From an uncultured Actinomycetes bacterium (GTDB lineage: Bacteria; Actinomycetota; Acidimicrobiia; Acidimicrobiales; RAAP-2): 64,000 nucleotides of DNA. The notes beneath the pieces are model-generated. The model saw only the letters and a list, made by a program, of their open reading frames with translations, made no database searches and was not told where the DNA came from. Made by a program: the position numbers and the translations under genes. Position 1 is the first letter of the stretch, and every line of letters starts with the position of its first letter. Positions 58,495 to 64,000 of this stretch are shown here, piece by piece. The stretch lies in contig CAIQGE010000026.1 of the NCBI GenBank assembly GCA_903871335.1, positions 48,427 to 112,426 of the forward strand. Reading direction: 5' to 3'.

Positions 58495-59186
58495 CGACGC
58501 TTCCCCGTTTGCTTCTTCGGCGTGTAGCGCTTGGAAGGTTCCGCCTGTTTCTTCGGCGGTGTCGTCGTGGCGGAAGATTTCGACGTTGGTCTCGATGTCT
58601 TAGGTTCCTCAACTTCCGCATAGTTGGGAAGCTCGGGTTCCGGCCGGCCTTCCTTGCGGGCCAGCGCTCGTTCGCGTGTGATCCGTGAGACTCCAGCGAA
58701 AGTGGCGTCGCCGTATTTCTGTAGTCGCCATGCTCGCCACCCCAACCACACCGCATAGAGAAAGAAGGGGAGTCCGCTGGAGAAGAGACCGAGCACCAGG
58801 CCGGCCCAGAATCCAAGGAAGGCCGTCAGGTAGCGACGACGGAAGAATACGCAGAGGAAGAATGCGAGGACGGACAGGGCTATCAACCCAAATTCCATCC
58901 ACAACCCACCCGCGGTGATGATGGTGACGTGTTCACACGCCTTTTTAACCAGGTGATATCCCGAGGCACACTTTCCATGGACGGGAGAAGCCGTTGTTAC
59001 CTGGGACGCCTTCTTGATGATGGCGGCTTGGTACAGGGTCACCAGGGAAAGGAAGAGACCGATAATCGAAACCCCGAAGCCCACGTAGCGCTCGGTGTTG
59101 TCCATGCTCTTCAGCACGCTGCTCGGGACGGCCGAAGGACGACGTGGGCGGACGGGTTGCGACGATTTGGAACTAGACGATGTCAC
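58491..59186 (-). CDS. Hypothetical membrane protein
   Basis: A 231-residue protein. A Ser/Pro/Arg-rich N-terminus precedes one membrane helix (about residues 36-58), an extracytoplasmic loop with two Cys (K-C-A-S-G-Y and K-A-C-E-H), then two or three more helices, and a Lys/Pro-rich cytoplasmic tail. No family recognised. TAGCCT six bases before GTG 59186 suggests a leaderless transcript. It is cotranscribed with the PlsC-like gene. Confidence 0.7.
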   Translation of the reverse strand: MTSSSSKSSQPVRPRRPSAVPSSVLKSMDNTERYVGFGVSIIGLFLSLVTLYQAAIIKKASQVTTASPVHGKCASGYHLVKKACEHVTIITAGGLWMEFGLIALSVLAFFLCVFFRRRYLTAFLGFWAGLVLGLFSSGLPFFLYAVWLGWRAWRLQKYGDATFAGVSRITRERALARKEGRPEPELPNYAEVEEPKTSRPTSKSSATTTPPKKQAEPSKRYTPKKQTGKRR

Positions 59187-59192
59187 GAAGGA

Positions 59193-59198
59193 AGGCTA
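59193..59198 (-). promoter_or_regulatory. Leaderless -10 box (TAGCCT)
   Basis: TAGCCT on the minus strand, six bases before GTG 59186. Confidence 0.45.
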
Positions 59199-59249
59199 CT
59201 GCCACGCGCATTCGAACTTTGTCTTCACGCCGACTAGCATTTCATCCGC

Positions 59250-59323
59250 GGGCGCTTAGCTCAGTTGGTTAGAGCGCAGCCTTCACACGGCTGAGGTCGA
59301 GGGTTCGAGTCCCCCAGCGCCCA
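59250..59323 (+). tRNA. tRNA-Val (anticodon CAC)
   Basis: A complete 74-base cloverleaf: seven-base-pair acceptor stem (GGGCGCT with AGCGCCC), D arm GCTC/GAGC, anticodon stem CAGCC/GGCTG with loop TTCACAC (anticodon 59284-59286), five-base variable loop, and T loop TTCGAGT. The T stem GAGGG/CCCCC has an A-C mismatch at pair 50-64. CCA is not encoded. A weak hairpin and a T-run follow. tRNA 3' ends are common integration sites, and the sequence downstream differs in character. Confidence 0.96.
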
Positions 59324-59356
59324 CAAATTGTTGCAAAAAGTACAACGTTTTCCCTG
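59299..59356 (+). repeat. tRNA 3' end plus downstream hairpin (presumed original attachment site)
   Basis: This segment, T arm to acceptor end followed by GTTGcaaaaagtaCAAC and TTTTCCCTGA, aligns with the two degenerate copies at 61916-61980 and 62676-62740. In each copy a T-loop-like GTTYGA is followed by GTCYC, a CC-CAC motif, a hairpin with a CAAAA-like loop and CCYTGA. Confidence 0.45.
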
Positions 59357-59367
59357 ATGAATTTGCT

Positions 59368-59392
59368 TTTTCGAGTTCCGATCGCTCGAAAA
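59368..59392. repeat. Inverted repeat TTTTCGAG/CTCGAAAA
   Basis: A perfect eight-base inverted repeat with a nine-base loop in the 185 bp between tRNA-Val and the ArsR gene. Just after it, GTTCGAACCCCCAG at 59406-59419 nearly repeats the 3' half of the tRNA T arm, and CCCCAG...CTGGGG (59414-59431) can form a small stem. It may be debris of an integration site. Confidence 0.4.
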
Positions 59393-59483
59393 CGGTGTGC
59401 GCCTTGTTCGAACCCCCAGACTGCGCTGGGGTGACTTGGGATTTTCAATCGCAGGAAGAACGAGGACTGACTTGCGTTGGTAC

Positions 59484-59507
59484 TTAGTTATGTGGCTAAA
59501 TAGCTAA
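59484..59507 (+). promoter_or_regulatory. Operator-like palindrome of the ArsR gene
   Basis: TTAGTTATGTGG and CTAAATAGCTAA form an imperfect inverted repeat that ends one base before GTG 59509. AT-rich palindromes with TTAG...CTAA ends are typical ArsR-family binding sites, so this is a likely autoregulatory operator. Confidence 0.5.
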
Positions 59508-59508
59508 T

Positions 59509-59835
59509 GTGGAAGATGACCAGTCAGGCGTGTTCAAGGCATTGGCGGATCCGACCCGCCGCCAGATCCTTGCGGACCTCCGTGCGGGCGACCTCGCCGC
59601 TGGTGAGATCGCCTCTCGCTTTCCGATCAGCGGTCCCTCAATTTCTCGGCATTTGAGTGTACTAAAAGGTGCCGGACTGGTCACCGAGCGCCGAGAAGCG
59701 AACCGTATCTACTACTCGCTTGTTGAGGAGCGACTCGCTGTTTCAGTGGGAACGTTCCTTTCCTCGGTGTGCCCAGGTCAGATGGTCATGCGTCACAAGT
59801 GGGACAAGGCGAAGCGATCGAGGAAGAGCCAATGA
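59509..59835 (+). CDS. ArsR-family transcriptional regulator (SdpR-like)
   Basis: A 108-residue winged-helix regulator: F-K-A-L-A-D-P-T-R-R-Q-I-L, then G-E-I-A-S-R-F-P-I-S-G-P-S-I-S-R-H-L-S-V-L in the recognition helix and R-R-E-A-N-R-I-Y-Y-S-L in the wing. There is no metal-binding Cys pair of the ArsR type, so it belongs to the metal-independent SdpR-like branch. GTG start 59509 sits one base after the palindrome. It probably controls the SDR-DCC gene that follows. Confidence 0.87.
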   Translation: MEDDQSGVFKALADPTRRQILADLRAGDLAAGEIASRFPISGPSISRHLSVLKGAGLVTERREANRIYYSLVEERLAVSVGTFLSSVCPGQMVMRHKWDKAKRSRKSQ

Positions 59836-59890
59836 GTTCGACCTTCCAGTTCACCGTTCGTTGTGTCCAATCGGACGGAGGAGCGCAAGC

Positions 59891-61243
59891 ATGCGGATAG
59901 CAATCACCGGGGGGACTGGATTCGTGGGGGGCCACTTGGCCGAGACCCTTTCGCAACTGGGGCACGAAGCTGTGATCCTCGCTCGCGGAGTTGATCACCG
60001 GCCCTGGGCCCAAGAGGTTCTCGCTCTTCCCGGCGTCACCTCGATCCGATTAGGAATCGGTGATGAAGTGGGCCTTAGGGCTGCGTTTGCCGGATGTGAT
60101 GCGGTGGCGCACTGCGCGGGGATCAACCGTGAACTCGGATCTCAAACGTACGAATCGGTCCACGTCCGGGGGACCGCCAACGTTGTTCGTGCTGCGGAAG
60201 CCTCGGGCGTTCGGCGAATCGCAATCACGAGTTTTCTCCGTGCGCGACCGAACTGTGGGTCGCCCTACCACGAGTCCAAGTGGGCAGCCGAGGAGCTAGT
60301 CCGGTCTTCGAGTTGCGAATGGACGGTTCTCAAGCCCGGAATGATCTTTGGCCGCGGTGACCACATGCTCGATCACTTGAGTCATGCGCTCTACACCTTC
60401 CCGATCTACCTTGGCGTCGGCCATTGTCGAGTGAGGCCCTTAGCCGTCAGTGATGTGTCAAAGGTTCTTGTGGCGGCGCTGGTCGAGGGACAACTCGTCA
60501 ACAAGACAGTCGGACTCGTCGGCTCCACCGAGATTGAGTTTGACGACGCCGCTCGACTGGTGGCCAGCGTTCTGGGCGTACGTCGCTTGTTCGTTTCGGT
60601 TCCCGTGCAGTTTCATTCCCTGCTTTCGATCGTGTCCGAACGGGCGATGGACGTGCCGCTCATTGCTAAGGCCCAGGTGCAGATCTTGAAGGAAGAAGTC
60701 ATCGAACCGTGCCTCGCTCCAGATGAGCTTCCCGAAGATCTTGTACCGACTACGCCGTTCAACGAGGAGTCGATCCGACAAGGTTTGCCAGAAGCCGGTC
60801 GATTCGGCCTTCACGATCTTCGTTGGTTCTCCGAAACACCGAAACACGTGCAAACTGGTTCTCTTTTGATCTTCGATGGAGATTGCGGCTTTTGCACGAC
60901 GGTCGCCGGATGGACAGCACGACGCTTTCGACATGATGAGCGAGCAGAAGCGTGGCAACACCTGGATGCTGAAGTGCTCGAACATCACGGTCTCAGTCAA
61001 CGAGATGTTCAAGACGCTGCTTGGTGGGTCGACGACAGTGGGCTCCGAGAGCGAGGTCACCGTGCAGTCGGCCAAGCGCTTCATGCTGATGGCGGACTTT
61101 TCAAGGTGTTGAGTTTGCTCATTCTCAACCCCCCAACGAGTTGGATAGCTTCGGTGATCTACAAATTGGTAGTCCGGTGGCGTTACAAGCTTCCCGGTGG
61201 AACCCCGGCCTGTCGAGTCGCCGGACGTACTTCGAAAGGCTGA
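59891..61243 (+). CDS. Fusion of an NAD(P)-binding SDR domain and a DCC (DUF393) thiol-oxidoreductase domain
   Basis: A 450-residue protein. Residues 1 to about 310 form an atypical short-chain dehydrogenase (I-T-G-G-T-G-F-V-G-G at 5-14, then H-C-A-G-I-N, Y-H-E-S-K-W-A-A-E with Tyr and Lys). Residues about 322-450 form a DCC domain whose signature F-D-G-D-C-G-F-C (about 328-335) has the two redox Cys. DCC proteins are usually stand-alone, so the fusion is notable. ATG 59891 begins the Rossmann fold. The frame is open upstream into the ArsR gene, but that part overlaps it out of frame. It may act in redox handling of a bound substrate. Confidence 0.8.
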   Translation: MRIAITGGTGFVGGHLAETLSQLGHEAVILARGVDHRPWAQEVLALPGVTSIRLGIGDEVGLRAAFAGCDAVAHCAGINRELGSQTYESVHVRGTANVVRAAEASGVRRIAITSFLRARPNCGSPYHESKWAAEELVRSSSCEWTVLKPGMIFGRGDHMLDHLSHALYTFPIYLGVGHCRVRPLAVSDVSKVLVAALVEGQLVNKTVGLVGSTEIEFDDAARLVASVLGVRRLFVSVPVQFHSLLSIVSERAMDVPLIAKAQVQILKEEVIEPCLAPDELPEDLVPTTPFNEESIRQGLPEAGRFGLHDLRWFSETPKHVQTGSLLIFDGDCGFCTTVAGWTARRFRHDERAEAWQHLDAEVLEHHGLSQRDVQDAAWWVDDSGLRERGHRAVGQALHADGGLFKVLSLLILNPPTSWIASVIYKLVVRWRYKLPGGTPACRVAGRTSKG

Positions 61244-61249
61244 CGGACA

Positions 61250-61831
61250 GTGCTACTCGTTCAACCTCGAAGCTCGGATTCAATCGAACAGATACTCAGG
61301 CGCGCCCGTACTGATGAACCGACATTCACCAATGTGGGGGCAGTTCTCGCCGAGGGTACGCCCCGTGGTTTCCGTCGAATATCGAGATCGGTGAAATTGG
61401 GCCAAGGCTCCGACGCGTTTGCTCGGGCGTCGGCGGGCATTCGCACGTGGCGCGGCCATGATTTGGTTGGACTTCGCATTTTCCCAGTGGCCACGTCACC
61501 AACCAAGGACGAGACGGTATTGGTCACTTTGGGGTGCAGTTTCTTGTCAATGGCAGCGCCTTGTCGGATCGTGACTTTCATCGATGAGCCGGATCGCTAC
61601 GGCTTCATCTATGCCACATTGCCCGGACACCCAGAGCGAGGTGCGGAGTCGTTCATCGTCACGATCGCTGACGATGGCACTGTGAAATTTCAGATCGCAG
61701 CGGTTTCGGCTCCCGGAGATTGTTCGACTCGCCTTGCTGGCCCCTTAGGAAGGGCGGTTCAGTCATTCGCCACGTCTGGCTATCTGCGCTCCATGCGCCG
61801 ATATGTGCAAGGCAATACGGGCTTCGAGTAA
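61250..61831 (+). CDS. DUF1990-family protein
   Basis: A 193-residue protein with the family's strongest motif F-I-Y-A-T-L-P-G-H-P-E-R-G-A-E-S-F (about residues 120-136) and a C-terminal Q-S-F-A-T-S-G-Y-L-R-S-M. The N-terminal half is less typical. GTG 61250 is six bases after the SDR-DCC stop, so it is in the same transcript. DUF1990 proteins have no established function. Confidence 0.78.
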   Translation: MLLVQPRSSDSIEQILRRARTDEPTFTNVGAVLAEGTPRGFRRISRSVKLGQGSDAFARASAGIRTWRGHDLVGLRIFPVATSPTKDETVLVTLGCSFLSMAAPCRIVTFIDEPDRYGFIYATLPGHPERGAESFIVTIADDGTVKFQIAAVSAPGDCSTRLAGPLGRAVQSFATSGYLRSMRRYVQGNTGFE

Positions 61832-61915
61832 ACCCCAAGGAAACGGGAAGTGGCGCTGTCGACGGTCTAAGTTGGCAATTCAGAGGAGATGTTTCACCTG
61901 ATGAAAAGGGGCGCG

Positions 61916-61980
61916 AGGGGGTTCGAACATAGTCTCATCACCTCCACTCGTTGTCAAAGTCACAACGTTGTTCCTGATCG
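61916..61980 (+). repeat. Degenerate tRNA-3'-end/hairpin repeat, copy B
   Basis: Matches copy C (62676-62740) at about 53 of 64 hand-aligned positions, and tRNA-Val's 3' region more loosely. It contains GGGGGTTCGAAC, ACCTCCAC and the stem CGTTGT/ACAACG (61949-61954 with 61962-61967). No complete cloverleaf can be built upstream. A further T-loop-like GTTCGAATCC lies at 62026-62035. The best reading is a remnant attachment site. The rest of 61832-62051 shows nothing else. Confidence 0.5.
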
Positions 61981-62051
61981 ATCGGACATTTTGAATTCCG
62001 TTCGTGAAGTGGCCCAACGATTCTTGTTCGAATCCTCGGGGGCAGACTCCT

Positions 62052-62360
62052 TCAGCATCCAAGCGCATAGGCAGTGGCAGTGCACACCTTGCGCAAGATT
62101 TCTTCGCCGACTTGACCGACTGGACCCGTAAGCGAACTTTGCGTGATGGTGTGGAGTCCGTCGCAGTTGACGACGGAAGGTTGGTTGAGTCCGACATCGA
62201 CAGTGTCAATCTCAACCTCCGAGGCGAGGCCTCGGATCGTCGTCGTCACTTCAGCGACGGTAACAAGGTGTCGAACGTCAAGGACCTCTGAGCGAGTGAG
62301 CACTAATACCGGTCGACGCTTTTGGCCAACGTGAGCAAGCCAAAGTTCGCCCCTGTTCAC
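62052..62360 (-). CDS. MazF/PemK-family toxin, module 1
   Basis: A 102-residue endoribonuclease toxin. It begins N-R-G-E-L-W-L-A-H, has K-R-R-P-V-L-V-L-T-R at the substrate loop, V-T-V-A-E-V-T-T-T-I-R in the core strand, and the late L-T-G-P-V-G-Q-V. GTG 62360 overlaps the antitoxin stop (GTGA), is preceded by GGGGAGA, and is preferred to GTG 62372. MazF proteins cut single-stranded RNA at short motifs. Confidence 0.83.
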   Translation of the reverse strand: MNRGELWLAHVGQKRRPVLVLTRSEVLDVRHLVTVAEVTTTIRGLASEVEIDTVDVGLNQPSVVNCDGLHTITQSSLTGPVGQVGEEILRKVCTATAYALGC

Positions 62361-62566
62361 GATTCTCCCCACGCCTCAGCGTCGCTCCAGAACGTGTCCT
62401 CCTGTTCTGGGTGTCGCAGATATGCCTCTCGATCGGACTCGGCCATCGCAGCCCGAACAGCTTCAGCGACTCCTTGACGCGCAGCTGCCGAGATGTTGAC
62501 TCGAAGTTCATGGGCTCGCGAAGAGAGCGCCTCATCAAGTGTGAATGTGGTCCTTGTTGTAGCCAT
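62357..62566 (-). CDS. Antitoxin of module 1 (ribbon-helix-helix type)
   Basis: A 69-residue protein: R-T-T-F-T-L-D-E-A-L at the start forms the DNA-binding beta strand and first helix, followed by a helical and acidic tail (E-Q-E-D-T-F-W-S-D-A) that would cover the toxin. ATG 62566 has TAGCAT six bases upstream and no ribosome binding site. It is the first gene of the toxin-antitoxin pair. Confidence 0.78.
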   Translation of the reverse strand: MATTRTTFTLDEALSSRAHELRVNISAAARQGVAEAVRAAMAESDREAYLRHPEQEDTFWSDAEAWGES

Positions 62567-62569
62567 TAC

Positions 62570-62582
62570 CTGATGCTATCAG
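62570..62582 (-). promoter_or_regulatory. Operator and leaderless -10 box of module 1
   Basis: CTGATGCTATCAG is a palindrome (CTGAT/ATCAG) that contains, on the minus strand, TAGCAT six bases before ATG 62566. CTGATGCTACCA before the second module (63328-63339) matches it in 11 of 12 positions, so one antitoxin might bind both. Confidence 0.55.
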
Positions 62583-62675
62583 ATGCTGCTAGTGAATACC
62601 GATGCCTATCGACCTCGGTCGAACTGCTTTGACTGTTGGCTTTCTCCCATTTTCACCCAGTACGGGGGAGTGTGA

Positions 62676-62740
62676 AGGGGTTTGAACAAAGTCCCATTAC
62701 CTCCACTTCGTTGTCAAAATCACAACGTCGCCCTTGAGGA
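62676..62740 (+). repeat. Degenerate tRNA-3'-end/hairpin repeat, copy C
   Basis: Second copy of the repeat, with GGGGTTTGAAC, GTCCCATTACCTCCAC and the stem CGTTGT/ACAACG (62709-62714 with 62722-62727), ending CCCTTGA. It lies between the two toxin-antitoxin modules. Confidence 0.5.
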
Positions 62741-62758
62741 GGCTGCACTTCGGACTGA

Positions 62759-63106
62759 TCAGAGCGCGAGGTGGAGTCGAAGTGCCTCGTCGAGTCCTGC
62801 CTGTAATTCCGCGCTCAGGGTGCCAACATAGTGGCCAATCCGTTCGACTGAAATAGCTCTGACTTGCTCCGCTTGGGCCTTCGAGTCGTGGGCGAGGCCA
62901 CTCGTCTGTGCCGGCACAAGAACCTGAAAGGGATAGACGCGATCGACGTTTGTCGTGAGTGGCACTACCGTGACGACGCCGCGACCCAGTCGCTCGGCGG
63001 TTGTGTTGGCTCCGTCGTTGCTCACGATTATCGCCGGACGAACCTTGTTCGACTCCGCACCACGAACGGGATCGAGATTGACCATTCGGATCTCACCTCG
63101 GCGCAT
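62759..63106 (-). CDS. MazF/PemK-family toxin, module 2
   Basis: A 115-residue endoribonuclease toxin of the PemK type. R-R-G-E-I-R-M-V-N-L-D-P-V-R-G-A-E starts the fold, followed by V-R-P-A-I-I-V-S-N-D, V-V-P-L-T-T-N and A-Q-A-E-Q-V-R-A-I-S-V-E-R-I. ATG 63106 overlaps the antitoxin stop by one base (TAATG). The frame is open 11 codons upstream, but that part lies inside the antitoxin gene. Confidence 0.88.
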   Translation of the reverse strand: MRRGEIRMVNLDPVRGAESNKVRPAIIVSNDGANTTAERLGRGVVTVVPLTTNVDRVYPFQVLVPAQTSGLAHDSKAQAEQVRAISVERIGHYVGTLSAELQAGLDEALRLHLAL

Positions 63107-63324
63107 TAGCTGAGCCCGTCTGAAAGGGCCAACTCCCACGTCTCGCTTTCACCAGCGGCCTCCCACTCGAGCCACGCTGCTTCATATGCAGGTCCGAGAG
63201 ACGTCGCCTTGAGTAAACGGATTGCTCGGTGAATTGCGGCGGAGCGAGTTGAGATTCCAGTCGATTCGGCGTAGGAATCCAAGAACTCGACATCTTCGTC
63301 AGGGAGGCTCACGCTTAATTTCAC
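63106..63324 (-). CDS. MazE-like antitoxin of module 2 (ribbon-helix-helix)
   Basis: A 72-residue protein: K-L-S-V-S-L-P-D-E-D-V-E-F-L-D at the N-terminus is the ribbon and first helix, R-S-A-A-I-H-R-A-I-R-L-L the second helix, and the acidic Trp-rich tail (W-L-E-W-E-A-A-G-E-S-E-T-W-E) is the toxin-binding part. GTG 63324 has TAGCAT six bases upstream, the same spacing as in module 1. Confidence 0.83.
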   Translation of the reverse strand: MKLSVSLPDEDVEFLDSYAESTGISTRSAAIHRAIRLLKATSLGPAYEAAWLEWEAAGESETWELALSDGLS

Positions 63325-63327
63325 ACT

Positions 63328-63359
63328 CTGATGCTACCATGAGTAAGAACCAGGTAGCA
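63328..63359 (-). promoter_or_regulatory. Operator and leaderless -10 box of module 2
   Basis: The inverted repeat TGCTACC (63332-63338) and GGTAGCA (63353-63359) lies next to the antitoxin start and includes TAGCAT (63331-63336 on the minus strand) six bases before GTG 63324. Flanking TGATGC...GCATCA extends the symmetry. A likely autorepression site. Confidence 0.5.
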
Positions 63360-63643
63360 ACGCATCAACCTAGGAGCAATGGAGCGGTGGAGACCCTAAC
63401 TCTCTGCGCCAAGTGAGACACGCTACTGACAGATTTCCCTTTCAAATGGGCGAGACAAGTGACACGACTTGGCGGGTCGTGACCCAGTCCCGGATGAATT
63501 CTCAACACGCTTTGAAGAAAGATTGACGGCTGAGATTTCGTCTGTTAGACACCTGTTTGCGCAACGAGCGCTGGGGTCCGAGGTCGGGTTGCGCCTGATT
63601 TGCAACTTTGGAATAGGGCCTTCCAAGTATGAAGGGTCGACTA
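63360..63643. other. Non-coding stretch before the secreted repeat protein
   Basis: About 280 bp with stops in all frames at short intervals and no convincing ribosome binding site until GAAGGG at 63631-63636. I see no repeat, terminator or RNA gene in it. Confidence 0.4.
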
Positions 63644-64000
63644 ATGCTTCGTTCGTTCGCCATTCGAGTTGCCACGTCTGCGGGGCTAACCGCTGCCTTG
63701 ACCGTTGGACTTGTCGCGGTCGCCATCCCGGTCGGAGCGGTGCCTGCCAGCAAGGGCACCACTAACGCGTCGTTGATCACTGGGCTGGGCTTCCCCTTCG
63801 GGACCGCCTTATCGGGTTCGAAACTTTTTGTCGCGAACGGATCCTCGGGAACGGTGGGTGAATACACAACCTCCGGCACCACGATCAACGCCTCTTTGAT
63901 CACCGGGCTTAGTCTTCCCGACGGCCTCGCTATCTCTGGAACCAAGTTGTTCGTGACGAATGAGATCTCGGGAACGGTGGGTGAATACACAACCTCCGGC
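63644..64000 (+). CDS. Secreted protein with 41-residue NHL-like repeats, 5' part
   Basis: The frame stays open to the window edge, so only 119 codons are seen. ATG 63644 has GAAGGG eight bases upstream. ATG 63629 is also in frame. A signal peptide (R-S-F-A-I-R-V-A-T-S then a hydrophobic core, cleavage near G-A-V-P-A) is followed by at least two tandem units: N-A-S-L-I-T-G-L, then S-G-x-K-L-F-V, then G-T-V-G-E-Y-T-T-S-G. The units are 40 and 41 residues and nearly identical in DNA at their ends, so they arose recently. It resembles beta-propeller blades of the NHL kind. Confidence 0.78.
   Translation, partial: MLRSFAIRVATSAGLTAALTVGLVAVAIPVGAVPASKGTTNASLITGLGFPFGTALSGSKLFVANGSSGTVGEYTTSGTTINASLITGLSLPDGLAISGTKLFVTNEISGTVGEYTTSG

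Noticed and set aside
61916..61980. A second tRNA gene
   Set aside because: Only T-loop-like and 3'-end-like parts are present. No acceptor 5' strand, D arm or anticodon arm can be built upstream.
1..64000. CRISPR arrays, prophage genes or transposases
   Set aside because: No regularly spaced short repeats, cas genes, phage structural genes or transposase motifs were seen. The direct repeats near 62 kb are only two copies with tRNA-like features.

Overview
The window is a GC-rich stretch (around 60% by eye) of what looks like an actinobacterial chromosome, plausibly from the class Acidimicrobiia. The lineage is inferred from a MurT-GatD pair, two GAF-ANTAR regulators, a 6C-type small RNA, a homologue of mycobacterial Rv2466c, DUF6325/SHOCT proteins, FadE-type acyl-CoA dehydrogenases and frequent GTG starts. 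Many genes carry a TANNNT box 5-7 nt before the start codon, which suggests widespread leaderless transcription. Half of the convergent gene pairs overlap by exactly four bases (CTAG or TTAG).

Layout. 1-2.8 kb: the end of a glycosyltransferase, a six-hairpin-like protein and a GH130 glycosidase/phosphorylase form one overlapping unit. 2.9-7 kb: a hypothetical protein, two GAF-ANTAR regulators, a cassette of three very small coupled ORFs and a DUF2156 protein. 7-23.7 kb: a large nucleoside uptake and catabolism block with a TetR regulator, deoC, a full-length and a truncated aldehyde dehydrogenase, purine nucleoside phosphorylase, a phosphopentomutase-like enzyme, adenosine deaminase, thymidine phosphorylase, cytidine deaminase, pseudouridine-phosphate glycosidase, a PfkB kinase, and a BMP-type nucleoside ABC importer. 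Together these would import nucleosides, deaminate and phosphorolyse them, isomerise the pentose 1-phosphate and cleave deoxyribose 5-phosphate to central metabolites.

24-31 kb: exonuclease III, membrane proteins, an ABC-F ATPase, an acyl-CoA dehydrogenase, Ohr and a SHOCT/DUF6325 pair. 31-41 kb: a sulfur-flavoured group (two GAP-family membrane proteins around an arylsulfatase, an alkylsulfatase, a SulP permease) and a CPA1 antiporter. 41-49 kb: two large secreted proteins (one with about 16 Cys-containing repeats, one with a GYSQGG nucleophile elbow), a PEBP-like protein and a GH20 hexosaminidase. 49-55.7 kb: peptidase E, an acyl-CoA dehydrogenase and a tight five-gene operon (LysR, AlkA-like glycosylase, M20 peptidase, Rv2466c-like oxidoreductase, dienelactone hydrolase). 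55.7-59.2 kb: 6C RNA, murT-gatD, a PlsC-like acyltransferase and a membrane protein.

59.25-64 kb: tRNA-Val(CAC) followed by a region of visibly lower GC that looks like an accessory island. It holds an ArsR regulator, an SDR-DCC fusion, a DUF1990 protein, two MazEF-like modules and the start of a secreted repeat protein. Two degenerate copies of the tRNA 3' end plus its downstream hairpin punctuate it, like remnant attachment sites. No integrase, transposase or CRISPR array was seen.
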